Of a DNA stretch of 8,080 nt, positions 1 to 6,851 are shown in pieces. Source of the stretch: Opitutia bacterium (lineage in GTDB: Bacteria; Verrucomicrobiota; Verrucomicrobiia; Opitutales; UBA953); NCBI GenBank assembly GCA_003485955.1, contig DNHH01000001.1:16460-24539 (forward strand), in the 5' to 3' direction. Position 1 is the first letter of the stretch, and each line of letters opens with the position of its first letter. The position numbers and the translations under genes were made by a program. The notes under the pieces were generated by a model. It did no database searches. It was not told the DNA's origin and saw only the letters and a list, made by a program, of their open reading frames with translations.

Positions 1-2149
1 CGCGGCTGGATGTACGTTCGCCAAAACCGTATTCCAGGTCCCACGAGTTCCCAATTTTTTGAGCGAGCATGGCGTTACGTTCGATGAAGCGCCCATTGAT
101 AAGGTCGTAAGTTAAATTGAGTTTAAAAGTATACGCAGAATTTAAACGGATTACGTAATTTCCAAAAATCTGGCGAGCAGCAATCGTTTCGCTGAGATCA
201 CTTAATCCCAGTGTGGCATTCCAGACATCACCTGAATCAATACTCATCCAAGTAGCCGACCCGAGGTGATTCCCGAGGCTACCATCAAACTTAAGCATAC
301 TCTCCACACTGAGCCATGGCTTGGGCTTCCAGGCCACATGGCTGTAAATACCGCTACTATTGCCTGTGGCTGAGTCGACGCTGTCGCGCCAATCCGAAAA
401 AATATCAAAGCGTAAAAGTTCACGTGTGCCGACGACTGCGTCGCGCGTTTCCAAGGTATTGCGGATACCAAACTGGGCGACCTGTCTTTCGGAAAGCGTT
501 TCGACGTCAGGACGATCGGCGACATCGACAATCGGTACGTTCACGGTAGCCAGCGACAAACGGTCAATCTTCGGAATACTACTCAGTGAGTCGCCTGATG
601 AAGGCATTGCCCGCCAATGAACAAATGGACGGACTGTATGGCGAATTCCGTCAATACCCCAGCGTGCGGATTCTGTGTTCCAGACGGCCGTTGAAAGCAT
701 TTCGGCGTCAAAGCCAATCTGTGCAACACTTCGACTGACTGCACCCGTACCCGTCGTGGATTCACTCCACCAAGTCGAGCGGACACCGGCGATAGGCCGA
801 ACCATAAACCAGTCGCTAAAGGTAGTTGGCCGACTGAGTCCAACGTAAGTATCTAAACGTGATAGATCAATCGGGGTGCTTTGCCCTGTAGCGTTCAGAA
901 AATCAGCACCATTGAGTTGCTCAGATGGTCGTTCAGAAAGTTGAGCTGCGGCGAAATTAAAGCGGCCGAGCCAGCTGGAATCTCCAATCGGTCGGTCGCT
1001 GAAATCTAAGCGCAGTTCGGGAAGGCGTTGGACGACATCTTGGAAGTTATCTGTCTTCACTGTTGCCAGGGCAGAAACAAATCCGCCTGCAATCGGGGCA
1101 CTTAATTCTAGGAAAGTCTGCGGGAGTTGAGTTTGCTGTGTTAAGCTGGGACGATAGTCGCGGACAACTTCAGGGTCGCTCAGTGCCACCAACTCGCCGG
1201 TCATTTCCCATCCGCTTGTTCCGCGGGCATTGAGTCTTCCTTCGATAAAGTAACGGGTGCTGCTCGCTACCCGACCGTATTTATCTGGGTAAAGTGCTAA
1301 GTCCGTCTGGTCGTTGATCCAACCGCCAGACAAGTCTGTACGCCAGCGCGTTCCTGCCGTCGGTAGCGTCCAATTATCGTACCGAACAGTAGGCCCAATC
1401 AGCCAACCTGCACGCGTATAGCCGTCAAGTAAGAGACCTGCCCAGAGTGCATCCGACTGCCGAATCGTTGTGGTGGTGCGGATATAGGCCCCTTGTCGCG
1501 AGGAAGTGCGTACACGGAAATAGACTTCCGCAGGAATTTCGCGGTAACCACGTTGAGCGTAACGTGGTATGTAGAAGAAAGGAATACTGCCAATGGCGGG
1601 GTGAATGTGATTCAACACAATTCGGTCATCCGATTTTGTGTATGACATGCTGACCGCGCGCAGGCTCATGCCAGCATCGGATGGCTCACGGTACCAGATC
1701 CTGACGCCCTCCATCTCCTGATCGCCCTTGATCATTGTGAAGCTGTCAGCGGTGAAGTAAGCAGGCTTACGTCCGAAGCGGACATTTTTCGCAGTGATTC
1801 TTCCTGTACGTGAATCGATGCGGGCATAGTCACCGAACATGCGAAGATTATTCGCAGTATAGATGACGTTGCCGATGGCCTCAATGGTTCCATCGACTGT
1901 GTTCATCCGAATCTCATCTGCGTTTAACTGGGCGTCTTTCGTTGAGAAGCGCGCTTGTTTAGCGATGATGATTTTGCCGTCGTCTTCAGAACTAAAGCTT
2001 TCGCCTTCGAGAGCGGGTGGTGCTTTTAAAACGTTGCCGACACTTCCTGAGTCTTTTTTAGGAGCAGGCTCCGAAGGGGTAGGCTCAGCCAGTCCAAACC
2101 CTGGCAGAGCGAGGGAGGCGGCAAGCAACCAGAAGCGACGTCCGGGCAT
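1..2149 (-). CDS. lptD: LPS-assembly outer-membrane protein LptD (OstA-like), 3' end cut off by window edge
   Basis: The minus strand is open without a stop from an ATG at 2149 to the left edge (716 codons). LptD is the outer-membrane beta-barrel that inserts lipopolysaccharide into the outer leaflet. The N-terminus looks like a signal peptide: MPGRRFWLLAAS, a hydrophobic run, then probable cleavage after about residue 21 (GLA-EP). Residues about 50-150 resemble the periplasmic OstA/LptA-type beta-jellyroll (LNADEIR, DGTIEAIGNV, DYARIDSRTG). Residues about 185-255 carry the family's transition into the barrel (IPFFYIPRYAQRGYREIP, then LLLDGYTRAGWLIGP). The rest is rich in alternating aromatic/polar strands, with LptD-like IRHTVRPFVHW (502-512) and QFGIRNTLETR (559-569). 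Perhaps a few dozen C-terminal residues are missing. No cysteine occurs in the visible part, unlike the four disulfide cysteines of E. coli LptD. The start lacks a clear Shine-Dalgarno; an in-frame GTG at 2161 is the alternative. Family is confident; the symbol is by similarity. Confidence 0.87.
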   Translation of the reverse strand, partial: MPGRRFWLLAASLALPGFGLAEPTPSEPAPKKDSGSVGNVLKAPPALEGESFSSEDDGKIIIAKQARFSTKDAQLNADEIRMNTVDGTIEAIGNVIYTANNLRMFGDYARIDSRTGRITAKNVRFGRKPAYFTADSFTMIKGDQEMEGVRIWYREPSDAGMSLRAVSMSYTKSDDRIVLNHIHPAIGSIPFFYIPRYAQRGYREIPAEVYFRVRTSSRQGAYIRTTTTIRQSDALWAGLLLDGYTRAGWLIGPTVRYDNWTLPTAGTRWRTDLSGGWINDQTDLALYPDKYGRVASSTRYFIEGRLNARGTSGWEMTGELVALSDPEVVRDYRPSLTQQTQLPQTFLELSAPIAGGFVSALATVKTDNFQDVVQRLPELRLDFSDRPIGDSSWLGRFNFAAAQLSERPSEQLNGADFLNATGQSTPIDLSRLDTYVGLSRPTTFSDWFMVRPIAGVRSTWWSESTTGTGAVSRSVAQIGFDAEMLSTAVWNTESARWGIDGIRHTVRPFVHWRAMPSSGDSLSSIPKIDRLSLATVNVPIVDVADRPDVETLSERQVAQFGIRNTLETRDAVVGTRELLRFDIFSDWRDSVDSATGNSSGIYSHVAWKPKPWLSVESMLKFDGSLGNHLGSATWMSIDSGDVWNATLGLSDLSETIAARQIFGNYVIRLNSAYTFKLNLTYDLINGRFIERNAMLAQKIGNSWDLEYGFGERTSSR

Positions 2150-2238
2150 CAGCTCTGACACTTGACCACAGGCGGTTTCGGACAAGGTTTTTCGGGCATT
2201 GCGCTTGCGGGGCAGGGGCTACCTCGAGAGGGTGGGGT
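2150..2238. promoter_or_regulatory. Divergent lptD / glgB intergenic region
   Basis: These 89 bp separate two divergent start codons, so promoters and any regulatory sites for both genes must lie here or inside the neighbouring coding ends. I see no good sigma-70 pair in either direction: TTGACC at 2162-2167 (plus) and TTGTCC (minus, 2185-2180) resemble -35 boxes but lack convincing -10 partners. The glgB-proximal third is strikingly G-rich on the plus strand. That the region is regulatory follows from gene layout; no individual site is demonstrated. Confidence 0.4.
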
Positions 2239-2295
2239 ATGCGCATCCGCCCAGAGGAGGTTGCCAGCCTCGTTGAGGCACGCCACCCCTGCCCC
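2209..2295. repeat. 10-bp inverted repeat flanking the glgB start
   Basis: GGGGCAGGGG at 2209-2218 is exactly complementary to CCCCTGCCCC at 2286-2295, with 67 nt between them that include the glgB ribosome binding site and start codon. The right arm lies in codons 16-19 of glgB (the HPCP stretch). An overlapping pairing, GTGGGG (2232-2237) with CCCCAC (2293-2298), would directly involve the ribosome-binding spacer. The repeat is seen in the sequence; an RNA-folding role is inference, and G/C runs make chance pairing fairly likely. Confidence 0.35.
2226..2231 (+). promoter_or_regulatory. Ribosome binding site of glgB (GAGAGG)
   Basis: GAGAGG ends 7 nt before the ATG at 2239, a normal Shine-Dalgarno distance. 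It supports that start over the internal ATGs. The following spacer (GTGGGGT) is also G-rich. Confidence 0.6.
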
Positions 2296-4422
2296 CACGA
2301 CTTGTTGGGGCTACATTCTGTCGGCACAGGCTGTGTAGTCCGTGCGTTTTTGCGTGATGTCTCAGTTTGCGAGGTTTTGGACGTGGTATCTGGTAATACC
2401 TATGCGATGGAAATGCTTGATGAGAGGGGTTTCTTTGAAGCTGTTTTACCTAAAGTCGCACCGTTTTTTTACCGCTTCAAGGTTCAGTCGGCGTCAGGTC
2501 ATGTATGGGAAGTCGATGACCCTTATCGCTTCCTGCCAACCCTTGGTGAGCAAGACCTTCATTTCTTGGCCATTGGGGATGATCACCGCTTTCACCATAA
2601 ACTCGGCTCGCACCTAAAGAGCGTCGATGGTGTTTCAGGGGTCGCGTTCACCGTTTGGGCACCGCACGCACGCCGTGTATCAGTGGTTGGCGATTTTAAT
2701 CAATGGGATGGACGTTACCACCCTCTGCGACGTCTCGGGGCTTCTGGCATCTGGGAATTATTTATTCCAGGGTTAAGCGCCGGCGTTCGTTATAAATACG
2801 AAATCATTGGACCAGCCGACTCCACGCCGTTCTTAAAAACAGACCCGTGTGCGACGTATTTTGAACAAGCTCCACACCATGCAGCGGTGATTTGTGATCT
2901 TTCGGGTTATACATGGAATGACCGCGCATGGATGGACGCACGTTCACAGCGAGACCCTGTACGCGCACCACTGAATGTTTACGAAGTACATTTAGGTTCG
3001 TGGCGGCGCATTCCCGAAGAACGTAATCGTCCGCTGAATTACCGTGAACTCGGTGTAGCCCTTTCTGCCTACTGTCGCGAACAAGGTTTTACCCATGTCG
3101 AACTCTTGCCTCCTGCGGAGCACCCTTTCGACGGTTCTTGGGGCTATCAGGTTACGGGTTATTACGCACCCACGAGCCGCTTTGGTTCGCCAACAGATTT
3201 CATGGCCATGGTCGACACCCTGCATCAAGCAGGCATTGGCGTCCTTGTTGACTTCGTCCCTGCGCATTTCCCTCGCGATGCGTTCGCTTTAGCAAATTTT
3301 GATGGCACACACCTTTATGAACATGCTGATCCTCGCCAGGGTGCGCATCAGGATTGGGGTACATTGATTTTTAACTTTGGACGTCACGAGGTCAGAAATT
3401 TCTTGGTGGGTGCAGCGCTTTCTTGGCTCGAGCGTTTTCACGTGGACGGGTTTCGTGTCGATGCTGTCGCCTCGATGCTTTACCTCGATTACTCGCGCGA
3501 AGCTGGCCAATGGATCCCGAATGTTCATGGCGGCCGCGAAAATTTAGAAGCCATCACCTTTCTACGACAGCTCAATGCCCTTGTTCATCACGCCGCTCCT
3601 GGGGCGATTACGATTGCGGAAGAGTCGACAGCCTTTCCAGGCGTAACTCGATCGGTTTCAGAAGGCGGCCTAGGCTTCGATCTGAAATGGAATATGGGGT
3701 GGATGCACGACACCCTCGATTACTTTAAACAAGACCCCGTCTATCGTCGCTGGCATCACGGAAAACTTACGTTCGGCATGTTGTACAACTGGTCCGAGCG
3801 TTTTGTGCAGGCGTTTTCCCACGATGAAGTCGTACATGGAAAAGGCTCACTGCTGACGAAATCACCTCAATGGGATTTATCCGGTAAGGCACGTAACCTG
3901 CGCGCGCTGTTAGCGTTTCAGTGGGCATGGCCTGGTAAGAAGACACTCTTTATGGGCTGCGAATTCGGGCAACCCGCAGAGTGGAGCCACGAGCGTTCGT
4001 TGGATTGGCATCTTCTCGGTATCCCTGAGCATGCTGGGTTGCAGCACCTCGTACGTGATCTGAATCACCTCGTCTTGTCCGATGGAGCGATGTCGGCTAC
4101 AGATTTTGATCCACAGGCCTTTAGCTGGATTCGGGCTGATGACGCCGCCGATAGTATTCTTGTCTTTGAGCGCCGCGCCGCAGGCGTGACGTGGATTGTG
4201 GCATGTAACTTCGTGCCTTTCTCCCGCGACTACCGTATCGGTGTGTCGACAACTGGACGGTGGCAAGAGGCGCTTAATACCGATTCTTCGCATTATGCCG
4301 GAATAGGTGAGGGGAATTTAGGCGGCGTGGATGCGGAGCCAGTTTCATGGGATGGTCGCCCGTTTAGTATCCCCGTACGTTTACCTGGACTATCCGTGGT
4401 CATCTTTCGTCGGCCGTCATAG
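2239..4422 (+). CDS. glgB: 1,4-alpha-glucan (glycogen) branching enzyme GlgB, GH13
   Basis: This 727-residue cytoplasmic enzyme, close to the E. coli GlgB length, cuts alpha-1,4-glucan chains and rejoins them as alpha-1,6 branches in glycogen synthesis. Residues about 15-110 form an N-terminal beta-sandwich module (PHDLLGLH). Residues about 118-220 form a CBM48 domain (FTVWAPHARRVSVVGDFNQWD). The GH13 barrel follows, with the signature NVYEVHLGSWRR (246-257) and the motif EHPFDGSWGYQVTGYYAP (294-311). All four GH13 regions are intact: DFVPAHFP (338-345); GFRVDAVASM with nucleophile Asp408; IAEEST with acid/base Glu461; and FSHDEVVHGK with transition-state stabiliser Asp529. The C-terminal all-beta domain covers about 620-727 and includes LNTDSSHYAG (679-688). 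The start is fixed by GAGAGG 7 nt upstream. It is divergent from lptD and no other glycogen gene is visible. Phe339 replaces the Trp usual in region I of E. coli-type enzymes, a mild change. Confidence 0.97.
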   Translation: MRIRPEEVASLVEARHPCPHDLLGLHSVGTGCVVRAFLRDVSVCEVLDVVSGNTYAMEMLDERGFFEAVLPKVAPFFYRFKVQSASGHVWEVDDPYRFLPTLGEQDLHFLAIGDDHRFHHKLGSHLKSVDGVSGVAFTVWAPHARRVSVVGDFNQWDGRYHPLRRLGASGIWELFIPGLSAGVRYKYEIIGPADSTPFLKTDPCATYFEQAPHHAAVICDLSGYTWNDRAWMDARSQRDPVRAPLNVYEVHLGSWRRIPEERNRPLNYRELGVALSAYCREQGFTHVELLPPAEHPFDGSWGYQVTGYYAPTSRFGSPTDFMAMVDTLHQAGIGVLVDFVPAHFPRDAFALANFDGTHLYEHADPRQGAHQDWGTLIFNFGRHEVRNFLVGAALSWLERFHVDGFRVDAVASMLYLDYSREAGQWIPNVHGGRENLEAITFLRQLNALVHHAAPGAITIAEESTAFPGVTRSVSEGGLGFDLKWNMGWMHDTLDYFKQDPVYRRWHHGKLTFGMLYNWSERFVQAFSHDEVVHGKGSLLTKSPQWDLSGKARNLRALLAFQWAWPGKKTLFMGCEFGQPAEWSHERSLDWHLLGIPEHAGLQHLVRDLNHLVLSDGAMSATDFDPQAFSWIRADDAADSILVFERRAAGVTWIVACNFVPFSRDYRIGVSTTGRWQEALNTDSSHYAGIGEGNLGGVDAEPVSWDGRPFSIPVRLPGLSVVIFRRPS

Positions 4423-4440
4423 TCATTAAATCTCGGGTAG

Positions 4441-4469
4441 TTGACAGCGTCCAGCAGTCGGCAAGCATT
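4441..4469 (+). promoter_or_regulatory. Possible promoter for mntH (consensus -35, weak -10)
   Basis: A perfect TTGACA lies at 4441-4446 in the 54-bp glgB-mntH gap. With a 17-bp spacer the -10 would be AGCATT (4464-4469), or GCATTT with 18 bp; both are weak. Transcription would then begin at about 4475-4477, at the mntH ATG itself, giving a leaderless or near-leaderless message. That would fit the lack of a Shine-Dalgarno there. Only the -35 match is seen; the rest is inference. Confidence 0.3.
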
Positions 4470-4476
4470 TGCGTGA

Positions 4477-5760
4477 ATGAACTCATCGTCGCCAACAGCC
4501 AATATCCCTCAGGGTATACGCGGCTTTCGGCGTCTACTTTCGTTTATAGGTCCCGGATTTCTTGTCGCAGTGGGTTATATGGATCCAGGAAATTGGGCCA
4601 CCGATCTCGCAGCTGGTTCTGGTTACGGCTACGCCCTGCTTTGGGTTATCCTGCTCGCTAACGTCGTCGCTATTCTCTTTCAGCACCTATGCGTACGCCT
4701 CGCCGTGGCGACGGGTAAGGATCTCGCCGAGACCTGCCGAGATCGCTATCCTCCGGTAGTCCGACGCTTCCTCTGGATTTCTGCACAGCTAGCGATTGTT
4801 GCGATGGACCTCGCTGAGTTGCTCGGCTCTGCCATCGCGCTACAACTTCTTTTCGGTATCCCGCTTCTCTGGGGTGCAGTCATCACCGCACTCGATGTCC
4901 TCTTACTCCTTGCCCTCGAACGTCTAGGCATGCGGTGGCTAGAGTCACTTGTGCTTACGCTTATTCTGACCATCGCAGGCTGTCTCACTTATGAGCTCTT
5001 ACTCGCCAAACCTGATCTAGCCGCAGTCGCGGGCGGTTTCGTGCCCACGACCCAGCTTCTGCGGGACCCAGGTATGCTCTTTATTGCACTCGGTTTACTC
5101 GGCGCGACTGTGATGCCGCACAATCTCTACCTTCACTCCGCTTTGCTTCGTCCACGCGCCCAGGGCGACAACGCAATGCGTCGCGAGTCTATCCGTTTTG
5201 GCACCTTTGACTGCACTGCGGCCCTCGGCTTTGCATTCTTTGTGAATGCCGGACTTCTTGTTCTTAGTGCCACTCTCTTTCATGCCCCCGGTCAGCCACC
5301 TGTTGGCGATATTCGTGAAGCCTCTCAACTCCTCGAGGGCGCTCTTGGCACCGCGCTCGCGAGCACGCTCTTCGCAGTTGCGCTCCTCGCCTCTGGTCAG
5401 AACTCAACCATCACTGGCACGCTTGCCGGCCAAATTGTAACCGAGGGTTTTCTCGGCTTCCGCGCCAACTCTTGGCATGTGCGCCTCGCTACTCGACTCC
5501 TTGCGCTTGTTCCTGCAATCGCCGTCATCGCCTTCGCCGGCGAAGGATCGGTCGGTGACTTGCTCCTGTGGAGCCAACTTATCCTTTCCCTTCAACTCGG
5601 CTTCGCCTGCTGGCCCCTTGTGCGTGCGACTGCCGACGTTTCCCTCATGAGGGAGCTCGTTGCTCCGCGCTGGATATCTACCCTTGGTTGGATAGCCACA
5701 TTCGGTATCATTGTTGCGAATAGTTGGCTTATAATTTCATATTTACTTGGATATCAATAG
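4477..5760 (+). CDS. mntH: NRAMP-family divalent metal cation transporter (MntH-like)
   Basis: This 427-residue inner-membrane protein imports Mn2+ (and often Fe2+) with protons. The hydrophobicity pattern gives about 11 membrane segments, near residues 24-45, 49-72, 99-125, 129-150, 153-175, 199-222, 242-266, 290-320, 339-354, 360-383 and 399-424, as in bacterial MntH. Helix 1 carries the metal-binding DPGN motif (36-39) in GYMDPGNWATDLAAGSGYG. Helix 6 carries MPHN (213-216); its Met213 matches the methionine that favours Mn2+/Fe2+ over Ca2+/Mg2+ in studied NRAMPs. The family segment GQNSTITGTLAGQIVTEGFL covers 307-326. The gene starts 54 bp after glgB in the same direction. No Shine-Dalgarno precedes ATG 4477, but a start further in would cut into helix 1. 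The last dozen codons turn abruptly AT-rich. No Fur- or MntR-like operator was recognised. Family certain; substrate inferred from motifs. Confidence 0.95.
   Translation: MNSSSPTANIPQGIRGFRRLLSFIGPGFLVAVGYMDPGNWATDLAAGSGYGYALLWVILLANVVAILFQHLCVRLAVATGKDLAETCRDRYPPVVRRFLWISAQLAIVAMDLAELLGSAIALQLLFGIPLLWGAVITALDVLLLLALERLGMRWLESLVLTLILTIAGCLTYELLLAKPDLAAVAGGFVPTTQLLRDPGMLFIALGLLGATVMPHNLYLHSALLRPRAQGDNAMRRESIRFGTFDCTAALGFAFFVNAGLLVLSATLFHAPGQPPVGDIREASQLLEGALGTALASTLFAVALLASGQNSTITGTLAGQIVTEGFLGFRANSWHVRLATRLLALVPAIAVIAFAGEGSVGDLLLWSQLILSLQLGFACWPLVRATADVSLMRELVAPRWISTLGWIATFGIIVANSWLIISYLLGYQ
5730..5735 (+). promoter_or_regulatory. Perfect -10 hexamer (TATAAT) in the 3' end of mntH, possible promoter of the ABC operon
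   Basis: TATAAT occurs within the last codons of mntH, at the start of an AT-rich stretch that runs to about 5805. There is no good -35 at 16-18 bp (ATCATT at 5707-5712 for a 17-bp spacer), and no TG at the extended -10 position. If used, transcription would start near 5742 and leave a leader of about 108 nt before the binding-protein start at 5850. This is a candidate only. Confidence 0.3.
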
Positions 5761-5849
5761 TTTAGTCTATATATGTATTCTTTGGTAATGATTAAATGAT
5801 AAAGACTTGCAAGCTGCTGTCCGCGAACATAACTGGAGGTATGACCAAC
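5761..5849 (+). promoter_or_regulatory. AT-rich intergenic region between mntH and the ABC importer operon
   Basis: The first 45 bp are markedly AT-rich. They contain alternative -10-like strings (TATATATG at 5769-5776, TAATGATTAAAT at 5787-5798) and two copies of AATGAT (5787-5792 and 5795-5800). An 8-bp palindrome CTTGCAAG lies at 5806-5813. No stem followed by a T run is present, so no intrinsic terminator for mntH is evident. The stretch from 5796 is in frame with the downstream gene, but it reads as leader rather than protein (see the start choice of the binding protein). Confidence 0.45.
5835..5839 (+). promoter_or_regulatory. Ribosome binding site deciding the binding-protein start (GGAGG)
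   Basis: A strong GGAGG ends only 1 nt before ATG 5841, too close to serve it, but 10 nt before the in-frame GTG at 5850. It lies inside any protein started at ATG 5796. The site therefore favours GTG 5850. Confidence 0.6.
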
Positions 5850-6851
5850 GTGCGTCATCTCATGCTTTTTTTGGCGACTGCCGTGGGTGCGGCTGAGCCG
5901 GTCACCTTACGCGTCGGGTTTTTCCCGAACTTAACACATGCCCCGGCTCTGGCTGCCCGACAACTCGAACGCGAAGGGCAAGCATGGTATGCCTCGCGCT
6001 TACCCGCTGGTGTGCAGATTGAGTGGCGTGCTTACAATGCAGGTCCTTCGGCGGTCGAAGCACTCTTTGCGGGCTCGATTGATGTAACGTTTATCGGTCC
6101 CTCTCCGCTACTCACGGGTTACGTACGCACGCGTGGCGAAGGTCTCAGGTTGCTTGCGCCGATCGCGCAAGGTGGTAACGCACTTGTGGTACGGAAAGGC
6201 CTCGGACTTAAGGCACCCGCAGATTTTCGTGGACGTCGCATTGCGACGCCTCAGCTGGGTAATACTCAAGACATCGATGCGCGTGTCTGGCTAAAGTCAG
6301 GTGGCCTGGGTATAAAGAGAGGTCCTGGGAGTGATGCCTCCGTGCTGCCGATGGCCAATCCCGAGCTCGTGCTGCTTTTTGCGAAGGGTGAGGTTGATGC
6401 CGCTTGGACGGTGGAGCCGTGGGTGAGTCGCCTGACCTCAGAGTTCGGTGGCGAGATTTTGGTCGAGCGTCCTGATTCCTTTGTGACCGTTCTGGCTGCA
6501 TCCTCAAAGTCGTTGGCGCAATCATCTCGTCGAGATGCAATTATTGCTTTCACCCGAGCAACTTTAGCGCTTCGAGACCGTCTCGTCGCAGAACCCGAAC
6601 TTCAGGTGCGTCTTGTGCGTGCGGGCCTCGCCGCTGAGACAAAGTCGGCCGCATCCGACGAAGCCATGATTCGTAATGCGCTCGGCCGTATTCGATTAAT
6701 TGCGCCTGTTACCGATGCTGCTACCCGTCGTCGAAATATTGCCGCTGCTCTCGAGCAATCCTTGCGCGATAGCGTCGACGTGGGCATTCTTCCTAGCACT
6801 ATCTCCGTCGAGCCCCTTCTTGAGAACCTTGTCGATGACCCAGTCCGCTGA
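5850..6851 (+). CDS. ABC transporter periplasmic substrate-binding protein, NitT/TauT (SsuA/NMT1-like) family
   Basis: The gene encodes the solute receptor of a high-affinity importer, 333 residues from the GTG at 5850. A short signal sequence (RHLMLFLATAVGAAEP) has likely cleavage near residue 13-14. The mature part begins VTLRVGFFPNLTHAPAL, the usual first strand and helix of NMT1/SsuA-type proteins. Further family landmarks are EWRAYNAGPSAVEALFAGSIDVTFIGPSP (58-86), ALVVRKGLGLKAPADFRGRRIATPQLGNTQD (111-141) and LLFAKGEVDAAWTVEPW (175-191), the two-lobe Venus-flytrap fold. No lipobox cysteine is seen at the signal end, so a soluble periplasmic protein is expected. The ATPase gene overlaps its 3' end by 17 nt. 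GGAGG at 5835-5839 decides the start; an in-frame ATG at 5796 would add a non-signal-like 18-residue extension. The family takes up sulfonates, taurine, nitrate, bicarbonate or thiamine precursors; the substrate cannot be told here. Confidence 0.88.
   Translation: MRHLMLFLATAVGAAEPVTLRVGFFPNLTHAPALAARQLEREGQAWYASRLPAGVQIEWRAYNAGPSAVEALFAGSIDVTFIGPSPLLTGYVRTRGEGLRLLAPIAQGGNALVVRKGLGLKAPADFRGRRIATPQLGNTQDIDARVWLKSGGLGIKRGPGSDASVLPMANPELVLLFAKGEVDAAWTVEPWVSRLTSEFGGEILVERPDSFVTVLAASSKSLAQSSRRDAIIAFTRATLALRDRLVAEPELQVRLVRAGLAAETKSAASDEAMIRNALGRIRLIAPVTDAATRRRNIAAALEQSLRDSVDVGILPSTISVEPLLENLVDDPVR
6822..6826 (+). promoter_or_regulatory. Probable ribosome binding site of the ATPase gene (GAGAA)
   Basis: GAGAA sits inside the end of the binding-protein gene, 8 nt before ATG 6835. 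It is a moderate match that supports this start over upstream in-frame codons. Coupled translation from the previous gene probably helps. Confidence 0.4.

Noticed and set aside
316..620. Plus-strand open frames in the first 2 kb (also 1447-1653 and 1863-2165)
   Set aside because: They lie opposite the continuous 716-codon lptD frame, overlap one another in different frames and show no recognisable domain; they are shadows.
2311..2340. Inverted repeat CTACA / TGTAG with an internal CTGT / ACAG inside early glgB codons
   Set aside because: It is short, interrupted and fully within conserved coding sequence; most likely chance.
3910..4293. Minus-strand open frame of 127 codons
   Set aside because: It is antisense to the conserved C-terminal half of glgB and has no family features.
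4423..4476. Possible glgB terminator
   Set aside because: No GC-rich stem followed by a T run is present in the gap.
6700..6834. N-terminal extension of the ATPase frame
   Set aside because: These 45 codons overlap the binding-protein gene in another frame and precede the natural ATPase start; ATG 6835 has a ribosome binding site and gives the family length.
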